A stretch of DNA of 64,000 nucleotides from JACKAQ01 sp020634975 [NCBI: Calditrichia bacterium] (lineage in GTDB: Bacteria > Calditrichota > Calditrichia > RBG-13-44-9). Positions 43,626-51,906 of this stretch are shown here, in pieces; position 1 is the first letter of the stretch; every line of letters starts with the position of its first letter. The position numbers and the translations under genes were made by a program. The DNA lies in NCBI GenBank assembly GCA_020634975.1, contig JACKAQ010000001.1:992001-1056000 (forward strand), written 5' to 3'. The notes under the pieces were generated by a model. The model had not been told where the DNA came from, ran no database searches, and saw nothing but the letters and a program-made list of their open reading frames with translations.

Positions 43626-46600
43626 TATTGCCGTGATTCGGGAACAATGGTCATCGTCAGTTTTTCGCTGCCGCGCATGACGATGATTTCGGTAGCCTGA
43701 CCCACTTTGATGGCATCCAGCGCGTAAGTGTAATCGTAAATATTGGTGATGTTCTGACCCGCCAGACCAACGATGATATCGCCACCGCGAACACCGGCTT
43801 TATCCGCCGGACCGCCCGCTTTTACGTCGGAAAGTTTAACGCCTTCGATATCCGCAACATAATCCGGCACCGTGCCGAGATACGCCCGCAGCGATGCGCG
43901 ATCACCGCGTTCTTCCACTTTGCGCTCTACTTTTACATACGCCGGACGCGCTTCTTCTTTCACCATATCATATGCGATATTTTTGGCAAATCCGGTGATC
44001 CGTTTCAATCCGTCGTAATTCAGCGTTTCGGTGTCATCCACCGGACGGTGATATTCGGCGTGTGCGCCGGTGAAAAATCCGAGCACCGGAACGCCTTTGG
44101 GATAAATTGCGGTAACATCGGTTGGCTGATAGGGATCATCGCTGAGCGAGAGGTTGAAACCGGCCATCACGTTGCGGCGTTCCAACAGCTTTTTCCACAC
44201 ATCCGAAGAGCCGATGCCCTGCAGATACAGCGTGTTTTCGCGCAGGCGACCGACCATATCAAAATTGAGGTAACCGACAATATTTTCCATCGGCACTGTC
44301 GGGTTTTCGGCAAAATAAGACGATCCGACGATGCCCAGTTCCTCGCCGCTCCACAGCGCGAAAATAATCCCGCGTTTGAAATTTTCAGGATTTTCCGCCC
44401 GCTGTTTGGCGAGCGCTGCCGCAACTTCCAGAACGAGCGCCGTTCCGGATGCGTTGTCGTCTGCGCCGTTGTGGATTTGTCCGCGTTCTTCATTTTTGGC
44501 CAGCGAGTTGTTGTCACCGTAACCGAGGTGATCGTAATGGGCGCCAACCAACACGTATTCCGCAGCTTTGGCATCGCCAGCAGGCGGCAGCATCGCAAAT
44601 ACGTTGTTATCGTTGGAAATCTGGCGCTCCACACCGGTTTTCATCGATACGGCTGCGCCGCTCATCGCAAACGAGCCTTCGAAATGGAAATTCTCGCGAT
44701 CGAGTTCGGTTTGCACGGTTTTCAAATCTTTTCCGGCAGCGGCAAACAGCGCGTTGGCTACGTCCAGATTGATCGATGCAACCGGCAATCCGGAGTTCCC
44801 CAAACTCTGGTCGAAGCTGAGCGGCACCAGTTCACCGGCATTCGGCGAGTTCGGTCCGGTAACGACCAGCAAACCTTTGGCGCCGTTTTCCCGCGCCAAC
44901 AGCGCTTTGTAGCGCAATCCGGCGTAGCGATTCAGTTCCTGGCGGCGTTCCATGCTCACGTCTTCCGGGGTGTAACGGAGCACCAGCACAATTTTATCTT
45001 TCACATCCAATCCGGCGTAGGAATCGTAGCCTTTGCCGGGTTCGCCGGGAATGCGCAGACCGTAACCTGCAAAAACCACATCGCCTTCTGCGGCATCGTT
45101 GGCAGTAAATCCGAGCGGACGAAAATCGCTGTCCAGCGCAAAATCTGTGGATTTGGCACCTGCGGTTACTTTCAGGCTGTTTTCGGCGGGCAGCGCTTTA
45201 ACGCCGGAAGTGAACGGAAATTCCTGAAAAAACGTGCCGTTTTCACCGGCAGGTTTCAATCCCAATCCTTTAAAATAGGCGGCGGAAAATTCCGCAGCTT
45301 TTTTGCTGCCGGAGGAGCCGGTCATGCGCCCTTCCAGTTGATCGGCGGCGAGGTAGCCCACCAATCCCTTTAAATCCGCTTCGGAAATTTCCGGGGAAAA
45401 GCTGGTCGGCGAAACCGCGAAATCTACCGGTGTGTCTTTCGCCATGCCCGATTCATCCACGCGTTTCACATGATCGAGCGCAAATTTTTTCATTTCGCCG
45501 CTGAAGTTTCCGGCGGTTTTTTCCATGCGTTCCGGCGCGGCTTTCAATGCAGCCAGCGCAGCTTCGTGATTCCATTTGCCCATGAACAACTGCGATTTGC
45601 CATCCGCCGTGCGGGCAGCAGTCCACACCAGATTTTGTCCGTCCGGTGTGAATACCGGCAATCCGTCGAATCCGTCGGTGAAGCTCACCCGAACCGGTTG
45701 CTTTTTACCGGCGGCATCTACGATGTATAATTCGAAATTCGCGAATCCCAATTTGTTGGTGGTAAAAATAACGTATTCGCCGGTTGGGTGGAAATACGGT
45801 GCCCAACTCATCGACTCGAAACTGGTGAGTTTCTGCAGGTCGGAGCCGTCAATTTTCATGGTGTACACATCGGCAATCATGCCTTCGTCATCAAACCGAC
45901 GCCAGATAATCCGCTGGCCATCAGGGCTAAAAAACGGCCCGCCGTCGTATCCGGGCGTGTTGGTGAGACGTTTCTGGTTGGAGCCGTCTGCGTCCATAAT
46001 GTAAATTTCGCCGAAATATGCCGGATCAATTTCCATCCGTTTCTGGTCTTCGGCGCTCATTTTTTTGTTTTCGAATGCGCTGCGCATCGACGAAAACACG
46101 ATTTTTTTGCCGTCCGGGGAATACGACGCTTCCGCATCGTAACCGCGGGCTTTGGTGAGCTGGCGAATGTTGCCGCCTTTCATATCGGACACAAAAATGT
46201 CCATGTGCTCATCGTAATCCCAACTGTAACGGCGCTGTTTGCCGCTTTCGCGCATTTCGATTTCCGCTTTCTGTTTGGCAACGGCATCCGGGTCCATGTG
46301 GGTGGAGCCAAACAGCACTTCGTTTTTGCCGGGGCGAATAAACGCGCAGGTGGTTTTTCCGGTGCCGGGCGAAACCCGCCAGGTTTCCCCGCTTTCGAAA
46401 TCGAGCATGTAAATCTGGAAAAACGGATTTTCCGGTTCACGCTCGCTTTGGAAAACCATGTATTGGCCGTCTGGCGAAAAATAGCCTTCGCCGGAACGTT
46501 TGCCATCAATAATCAATTGGCGAACATTGGTGAGAAATTGCGCTTCGCCGGCATCAGGCGCGTCCGGTGCATCTTGCGCCAGCATTGGCAATGTTAACAT

Positions 46601-46645
46601 TGTGAAAAGGATTGCTGTTAAAAATAATTTAATGTTGCGATACAT
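43625..46645 (-). CDS. Secreted TolB-propeller/M28 aminopeptidase with PDZ domain
   Basis: 1006 residues. A signal peptide (FLTAILFTMLTLPMLAQD) leads into a WD40/TolB-like propeller (repeats such as GYFSPDGQYMVF, ASYSPDGKKIVF, PFFSPDGQRIIW, PVFTPDGQNLVW) to about residue 350. A peptidase unit follows, with a PA-like insert (about 500-650) and the M28 zinc ligands in HYDHLG, NGADDNASGTA, WSGEELG, DMVGR and the late HAEYHRP. A C-terminal PDZ domain (about 920-1000, VKAGGPADKAGVRGGDIIVGL) completes it. It is probably periplasmic or extracellular and trims peptides from the N-terminus. GGAGG stands 11 bases before the ATG. No type IX sorting domain is present. Confidence 0.93.
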   Translation of the reverse strand: MYRNIKLFLTAILFTMLTLPMLAQDAPDAPDAGEAQFLTNVRQLIIDGKRSGEGYFSPDGQYMVFQSEREPENPFFQIYMLDFESGETWRVSPGTGKTTCAFIRPGKNEVLFGSTHMDPDAVAKQKAEIEMRESGKQRRYSWDYDEHMDIFVSDMKGGNIRQLTKARGYDAEASYSPDGKKIVFSSMRSAFENKKMSAEDQKRMEIDPAYFGEIYIMDADGSNQKRLTNTPGYDGGPFFSPDGQRIIWRRFDDEGMIADVYTMKIDGSDLQKLTSFESMSWAPYFHPTGEYVIFTTNKLGFANFELYIVDAAGKKQPVRVSFTDGFDGLPVFTPDGQNLVWTAARTADGKSQLFMGKWNHEAALAALKAAPERMEKTAGNFSGEMKKFALDHVKRVDESGMAKDTPVDFAVSPTSFSPEISEADLKGLVGYLAADQLEGRMTGSSGSKKAAEFSAAYFKGLGLKPAGENGTFFQEFPFTSGVKALPAENSLKVTAGAKSTDFALDSDFRPLGFTANDAAEGDVVFAGYGLRIPGEPGKGYDSYAGLDVKDKIVLVLRYTPEDVSMERRQELNRYAGLRYKALLARENGAKGLLVVTGPNSPNAGELVPLSFDQSLGNSGLPVASINLDVANALFAAAGKDLKTVQTELDRENFHFEGSFAMSGAAVSMKTGVERQISNDNNVFAMLPPAGDAKAAEYVLVGAHYDHLGYGDNNSLAKNEERGQIHNGADDNASGTALVLEVAAALAKQRAENPENFKRGIIFALWSGEELGIVGSSYFAENPTVPMENIVGYLNFDMVGRLRENTLYLQGIGSSDVWKKLLERRNVMAGFNLSLSDDPYQPTDVTAIYPKGVPVLGFFTGAHAEYHRPVDDTETLNYDGLKRITGFAKNIAYDMVKEEARPAYVKVERKVEERGDRASLRAYLGTVPDYVADIEGVKLSDVKAGGPADKAGVRGGDIIVGLAGQNITNIYDYTYALDAIKVGQATEIIVMRGSEKLTMTIVPESRQ

Positions 46646-47155
46646 GGTCGCAGTGCCTCCATTTGGTCTCTGTCTGTTTTTTTACTGATAATCACCAAAG
46701 ATAAGCGATGGTGCGAATAAAGAAAAGTTAAACTGCGAAATTATGTGCAAATATCTGCATGTGTTGATCGCAAAACTGGCTCGGCTTTCGCGAATGCAAA
46801 TGTTCCGCAATCCTCCAACCCTGCAAATACTGCAATCTGCCATGCAAATTTTGCGTGACTTTAGAAATTTGATTTCTTCAAAGGATCGTTGAATCAGCTT
46901 TTTCCGCGATGAGCGAGATTTATTTGCAAATTGTTTTTAGCCCTCCGGGTAACTTTTTATAAGTAGCTATCTATCAACAACTTACTGTCAATAAAATACA
47001 GCAAAAACGGTGTTTTTTTATGTTCCATCGGGCAGTCAGGTTTTGGTTTGGCATGTGGCTTGTATTTGAGCGTTTTGAGCGATTTGGGCTGATGGAAGGA
47101 AAACACACCCAAAGTCGCTTCATGTTAAATCTTAACTTTACCGATGGAGGTTGTG
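46646..47155. other. 510-bp divergent gap without a recognisable gene
   Basis: It separates the peptidase (minus) from the DUF4397 protein (plus). It contains TGCAAATATCTGCA, a near-palindrome at about 46746, whose core GCAAATATCTGCA also occurs at 8502-8517 before the GT39 gene. No clear promoter or RNA was identified. Confidence 0.4.
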
Positions 47156-49582
47156 ATGATGAAATTTTTTCGCAGTTTTATGTTTGCGATGATATCGCTG
47201 ATGTTGATCGGCGGTGGCGCTGCGGCGCAAACCGCAAGATTGCAAGTGATACACAATGCAGCGGATCCCGCCGCCGCAGTTGTGGATGTTTATTTGAATG
47301 GCGGTATTTTGCTGGATGACTTCGCGTTTCGCGCAGCAACAGGATTTATCGATGCTCCGGCAAATACGCCGTTGAACATCGGCGTTGCGCCGGGGAACAG
47401 CGGTTCGGCTGCCGATACGCTCAAAAATTTTGTGGTTACGCTGGCGGAAAATGAGACGTATATCGCCGTTGCCAACGGCGTGCTCGATCCCAACAGCTTT
47501 GCGGCAAATCCCGATGGACGCAGCACCGCGTTTACGCTGTTCGTAAATCCTGCTGCCCGTGAGACATCGTCGGGTTCGGATGTTGAGTTTACCGTGCTGC
47601 ATGGCGCATCCGACGCACCAACAGTTGATGTTAACGCACGCAATGTTACGACATTGGTGAACGATGCCGCATACGGCGATTTCACCGAATACATTCCCGT
47701 GCCCGCCGGAGCGTATTTGCTGGACGTGACCGATGCCACCGGAACCGTTCGCGTGGCAACATTTGACGCCGATTTATCCGGTTTGGGCGGCGGCGCTGCG
47801 GCTGTTTTTGCTTCAGGATTTCTGAACCCTGCCCAAAATCAGAATGGGGAAAGCTTCGGTATTTTTGCCGCATTGGCCAATGGATTAGTTGTCGAATTGC
47901 CGTTGGTGACCACCGCACGGTTGCAGGTGATTCACAACGCCGCAGATCCGGCAGCCGCATCCGTTGATGTGTATTTGAACGACGGATTGTTGCTCGACAA
48001 TTTCGCATTCCGCGCAGCCACGCCGTTTATCGATGCACCGGCCGGCGAAGTGATCAACGTTGGCGTTGCCGCCGGAAACAGTGGTTCCGTTGCGGATACG
48101 CTCAAAAATTTCGCGCTGACGCTCACGCCCGGCGAAAGCTACATCGCATTTGCCAACGGCGTGCTCGATCCCAACAGCTTTGCGGCAAATCCGGACGGAC
48201 GCAGCACTGCATTCACATTGTTCATCGATGCGATGGCGCAGGAAGCGGCAATCAACGCATCGAATGTGGAATTTATTGTGCTGCACGGCGCATCCGACGC
48301 GCCCACCGTTGACGTAACCGCCCGCGATGTGGCAACACTGGTGGATGACGCCGCATACGGCGATATTGCACGTGGTCAGGATTATATTTCCGTTCCCGCA
48401 GCCAGTTACATTCTGGACGTAACTGACGCTACCGGAACGGTTTACGTTGCCTCGTTCGGTGCAGATTTATCCGGTTTGGCAGGCGGCGCGGCAGCGGTTT
48501 TTGCATCCGGATTTTTGAATCCGGCACAGAATCAAAATGGCGAAGGCTTCGGTATTTTCGCGGCGCTGCCCGATGGCAACGTTGTTGAATTCCCGCTGCT
48601 GGACACAGCACGGTTGCAGGTGATTCACAACGCAGCAGATCCGGCAGCCGCAGCCGTGGATGTATATCTGAACGGCGGATTGCTGCTCGATGATTTTGCA
48701 TTCCGCACCGCCACGCCGTTTATCGATGCGCCTGCGTTGACCGAATTGAACATCGGCGTTGCTGCCGGAAACAGCGGCTCGGTTGCCGATACGCTCAAAA
48801 ATTTCCCGGCAGTTTTGTTGGGTGGCGCAACGTATGTGGCAATCGCCAACGGCGTGCTCGATCCGAACAGTTTTGCCGCAAATCCGGACGGACGCAGCAC
48901 CGCATTCACGCTGTTTATCAACGATCGCGGTCGTGAAGTATCCGACGCATCCGGCGAAACACAATTGTTTGTGGTGCACGGCGCAACCGATGCTCCGACG
49001 GTAGATGTGTATGCGCGGGACGTTGCGCAACTTGTTAATAATGCTGCATATAGCGACTTCACCCCGTATCTGTCTGTTCCGGCAATCAACTACACGCTGG
49101 ACATTACCGATGCCGGAAACACGACCAAAATCTTCAAATACACCGCGCCGTTGAGCGCATTTCCGGACAGCGCACTCACTGTTTTGGCATCCGGATTTGT
49201 CGATCCGTCGGCAAACCAGAACGGCGAAGCATTCGCACTGATTGCCGTTACCGCATCCGGAAATGCCATTCCGCTGCCGGTGGTCACGGGCATCGAAACC
49301 GTGGAGCCGGGCGTTGCAAAATCGTATTCGCTGGAGCAAAACTACCCGAATCCGTTCAACCCGTCCACCACGATTGCATTCGCTTTGCCGGAATCACAAA
49401 AAATATCGCTGAAGATATTTGACATCACTGGCAAAGAAATTGCAACACTGATCAGCGGCGACCGCCCCGCAGGCAGTTACCAGATCACTTTCGATGCGTC
49501 GAATTTGGCATCCGGCATCTATTTTTATCAGTTGAACGCCGGCAGTTTTTCCGCCACCAAACGCATGATGTTGATTAAATAA
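47156..49582 (+). CDS. Secreted protein with three DUF4397 repeats and type IX sorting domain
   Basis: About 808 residues. The start is one of two adjacent ATGs (47156 or 47159) placed 5-8 bases after GGAGG; the longer frame would begin inside the ribosome-binding site. A signal peptide (FFRSFMFAMISLMLIGGGAAAQT) is followed by three repeats of about 225-230 residues, each opening with TARLQVIHNAADPAAA and VDVYLN and containing NGVLDPNSFAANPDGRSTAF, which is the DUF4397 pattern (beta-rich, surface or secreted). The C-terminus is a sorting domain (LEQNYPNPFNPSTTIAFALP .. SGIYFYQLNAG .. KRMMLIK). Probably cell surface; ligand unknown. Confidence 0.9.
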   Translation: MMKFFRSFMFAMISLMLIGGGAAAQTARLQVIHNAADPAAAVVDVYLNGGILLDDFAFRAATGFIDAPANTPLNIGVAPGNSGSAADTLKNFVVTLAENETYIAVANGVLDPNSFAANPDGRSTAFTLFVNPAARETSSGSDVEFTVLHGASDAPTVDVNARNVTTLVNDAAYGDFTEYIPVPAGAYLLDVTDATGTVRVATFDADLSGLGGGAAAVFASGFLNPAQNQNGESFGIFAALANGLVVELPLVTTARLQVIHNAADPAAASVDVYLNDGLLLDNFAFRAATPFIDAPAGEVINVGVAAGNSGSVADTLKNFALTLTPGESYIAFANGVLDPNSFAANPDGRSTAFTLFIDAMAQEAAINASNVEFIVLHGASDAPTVDVTARDVATLVDDAAYGDIARGQDYISVPAASYILDVTDATGTVYVASFGADLSGLAGGAAAVFASGFLNPAQNQNGEGFGIFAALPDGNVVEFPLLDTARLQVIHNAADPAAAAVDVYLNGGLLLDDFAFRTATPFIDAPALTELNIGVAAGNSGSVADTLKNFPAVLLGGATYVAIANGVLDPNSFAANPDGRSTAFTLFINDRGREVSDASGETQLFVVHGATDAPTVDVYARDVAQLVNNAAYSDFTPYLSVPAINYTLDITDAGNTTKIFKYTAPLSAFPDSALTVLASGFVDPSANQNGEAFALIAVTASGNAIPLPVVTGIETVEPGVAKSYSLEQNYPNPFNPSTTIAFALPESQKISLKIFDITGKEIATLISGDRPAGSYQITFDASNLASGIYFYQLNAGSFSATKRMMLIK
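47231..49280 (+). repeat. Three in-frame gene-internal repeats of about 680-690 bp
   Basis: Repeat units open at about 47231, 47911 and 48605. The stretch coding NGVLDPNSFAANPDGRSTAF is nearly identical at DNA level in all three, indicating recent duplication or gene conversion. Confidence 0.8.
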
Positions 49583-49615
49583 ATGTTCCAAATAGCGGTT
49601 GGAACCTGAACAGCT

Positions 49616-49651
49616 GGCGAGCCTGCGGAAATGCGGGTTCGCCGGTTTTTT
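49616..49651 (+). terminator. Intrinsic terminator after the DUF4397 gene
   Basis: An 11-bp stem (GGCGAGCCTGC/GCGGGTTCGCC, two G-U pairs) is followed by GG and six T. It lies 34 bases after the stop. Confidence 0.85.
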
Positions 49652-49734
49652 GAAAAAAGTAGCGAAAAAATTTTAGATTGCGGAGTTCCGGGGAAAATCT
49701 TATTATCTCAAATAAAGTGTTTCACGAACGGACG

Positions 49735-51066
49735 ATGATCATGCGAAAGCAATTGTTGAAAACAGCAGCGATGATGTTGGCGTTGACCGGATTGGCATTC
49801 GGGCAGCTTTTTCCATGGGATGCACCGGAAATTACAGCAACCGGCGAAAATGAACAGCGTTTTTCCGCCGAAGCAGCGGTAACGGATTCCTTTTGGCTGC
49901 CAACCTCGCTCGATAACGTTGCTGTCAACGACATCGTTTTTAATGCACAGGGGCATATTTTTGTTGCTACACATGGCGACGGTATTTTTCGCTCCACCAA
50001 TAACGGCCAAAGCTGGACGAATCTGGGCAGCGGATTATCGACCGGCGGTATTTTGAGTTTGGCAGTGGACGACACCGGTTGGGTGTATGCCGGCACCTTC
50101 GGCGATGGGATTTTTCGCTCCACCGATAACGGCGATACATGGGAAATCGCCTCAACAGGTATTTTATCCCCGTTTGTTTTTACCCTCCAAAAAGGCATCA
50201 ACGGCGAGCTGTTTGCCGGAACATTGCTGGACGGCGTATTTCGCAGCAGCAACCGTGGCGGAAGCTGGGAATTGCTCGATTTGGGATTACCATCTCCCGC
50301 AACGGTTTACGATTTGCAAATAGCCGCCAGCGGCGAAATTTTTGCAGCGGTGAGCAATGTCGGCATTTTCCGCTCCGGCAACGACGGACTGGAATGGAAC
50401 ACCACCGGTCTCGGGCTGGAAGGTGTAGACATCCGCACGTTGCTGGCCAAACCGAATGGCGAATTATTTGCCGGCGCATGGGCGCAGGGCGTATTTATTC
50501 TGCCGCCCAACAACGGCATTTGGAGCCAAACCACGTTGTCCAACATTCATATTATGGATTTGGTCACCGCGCCAAACGGCGATTTATTCGCGGCAACTCA
50601 CGGTTCCGGCGTTGCTGTTTCCGGCGATAACGGCATCACATGGGAACTGCCGGTTGGCGGATTATTTAGCGCTGGCGTGTGGTCGTTAGCCATCAGCCCC
50701 GATGGATATTTATATGCCGGAACCAGTGGTAATGGCATATTTCGCACCTTTATTCCCCTGCCGCCAACGGCAATTGACACTCCTGAAAACGAGCCGTTAC
50801 CGAATCAGTTTACATTGCAGCAAAATTACCCGAATCCGTTTAACCCGACGACAATGATCCCATTTCAGCTATCGCAATCGGCAAATGTAACGCTGCGCAT
50901 TGTCGATTTGACCGGCAGAACCGTGGCAGAATTGCTGAACGGACGCAAGCCCGCCGGTTCGCACGAAATTGAATTTTTCGCTGGAAATATCGGCAGCGGC
51001 ATCTATTTTTATGTCCTAACGGTGGATGGCGTTCGGGAATCCCGCCGGATGATTTTGTTGAAATAA
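49735..51066 (+). CDS. Secreted beta-propeller (BNR-like) protein with type IX sorting domain
   Basis: About 443 residues from the ATG at 49735 (a second ATG follows two codons later). The longer frame starts at TTG and adds a non-signal stretch. After the signal peptide (QLLKTAAMMLALTGLAFGQ) come seven or so repeats of the type GDGIFRSTNNGQSWTNLGSGL / GDGIFRSTDNGDTWEIAS / GVFRSSNRGGSWELLDLGL, the Asp-box propeller found in sialidase-like and photosystem-assembly-like proteins. The last 85 residues are a sorting domain (LQQNYPNPFNPTTMIPFQLS .. SGIYFYVLTVDG). Probably a surface-binding protein; no sialidase active site is seen. Confidence 0.88.
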   Translation: MIMRKQLLKTAAMMLALTGLAFGQLFPWDAPEITATGENEQRFSAEAAVTDSFWLPTSLDNVAVNDIVFNAQGHIFVATHGDGIFRSTNNGQSWTNLGSGLSTGGILSLAVDDTGWVYAGTFGDGIFRSTDNGDTWEIASTGILSPFVFTLQKGINGELFAGTLLDGVFRSSNRGGSWELLDLGLPSPATVYDLQIAASGEIFAAVSNVGIFRSGNDGLEWNTTGLGLEGVDIRTLLAKPNGELFAGAWAQGVFILPPNNGIWSQTTLSNIHIMDLVTAPNGDLFAATHGSGVAVSGDNGITWELPVGGLFSAGVWSLAISPDGYLYAGTSGNGIFRTFIPLPPTAIDTPENEPLPNQFTLQQNYPNPFNPTTMIPFQLSQSANVTLRIVDLTGRTVAELLNGRKPAGSHEIEFFAGNIGSGIYFYVLTVDGVRESRRMILLK

Positions 51067-51088
51067 CACGTTTTAACAGGTTGTTTTT

Positions 51089-51550
51089 ATGGAAGATATT
51101 GCAGGGTTAACAAAGCTGAATTTTCTCATCCACGTTGGCGTAACGCTCTGCATGGTCGGTATTATCTGGTTTGTGCAACTGGTTCACTACCCGTTGTTCA
51201 AAATGGTAGATCCGGCAGATTTTGCCGCATACGAAATTGCCCACTCCAAACGCATTTCCCCAATTGTCGCTACGTTAATGATCGCCGAGCTGTTCACCGC
51301 AGTACTACTGCTCTATTTCCATCCGCCGGAAATTCCGGTTCCGGCAATTTGGCTAGGGCTGGCGCTGGTGATCCTCATTTGGCTTTCCACATTTTTTCTG
51401 CAGGTTCCCCAACACAACATCCTCAGCAGCGGTTTTGACGAACGCGCCCACCAATTTTTAACAAATTCCAACTGGATTCGCACAGCAGCGTGGAGCATCC
51501 GCGGCGGTTTAATTATTTGGATGCTCGATACAATTTTGCATCGCAGTTGA
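51089..51550 (+). CDS. Four-helix integral membrane protein of unknown function
   Basis: 153 residues with four membrane helices (FLIHVGVTLCMVGIIWFVQL, ISPIVATLMIAELFTAVLLL, IWLGLALVILIWLSTFFL, SIRGGLIIWMLDTIL). The motifs VQLVHYPLF and VPQHNILSSGFDERAHQFLTNSNWIRT recur in unnamed membrane proteins of many bacteria. It starts 22 bases after the propeller gene. No enzyme motif is present. Confidence 0.75.
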   Translation: MEDIAGLTKLNFLIHVGVTLCMVGIIWFVQLVHYPLFKMVDPADFAAYEIAHSKRISPIVATLMIAELFTAVLLLYFHPPEIPVPAIWLGLALVILIWLSTFFLQVPQHNILSSGFDERAHQFLTNSNWIRTAAWSIRGGLIIWMLDTILHRS

Positions 51551-51906
51551 CAGTTGTGTTACAATAATTCAACTGCAAATACAGCATCTCTGTAACATAG
51601 CATAAAAATCTCTCCCATTTTCTATTTTTCCCGATTGCCCCTTCGTCCTTTATCCTTCCTGACCCAATCAATAAAAACCAACCCTGCAAAATTTGCATAG
51701 CTTCGCGCAGAATTTTCACTGTTCACCAAATTTCCGGGTTTTAAAATCGCATTATTTCGTGCCGCATAGCCGCCAAATGACGCTTAACAGGCGATTTTTT
51801 GCCAAAAATATGGTATTGCTCAATTTCTATCAAAACTGGCATTAAATTTGATCCATCAGGGATGAAATAAAAAACCACGAGATCAATTGTCAATCATGGA
51901 GGTATT
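51551..51906. other. 356-bp gap with a heptad repeat and an upstream motif
   Basis: There is no gene. TTCGTCC, TTTATCC, TTCCTGA at 51642-51662 is a short 7-bp array like that at 967-1036. A GATTTTTTGCCAAAAATATGG element near 51793 resembles elements before other genes. GGAGG lies just before the next start. Confidence 0.5.

Noticed and set aside
44048-45373. 441-codon frame opposite the M28 peptidase
   Set aside because: Shadow frame; peptidase metal ligands are clear on the minus strand.
47020-47319. 99-codon frame before the DUF4397 gene
   Set aside because: Runs into the signal-peptide region of the real gene in another frame; no ribosome-binding site.
47231-49280. Regular repeats considered as a CRISPR-like array
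   Set aside because: Repeats are in-frame protein repeats of about 680 bp; no short repeat-spacer pattern and no cas genes.
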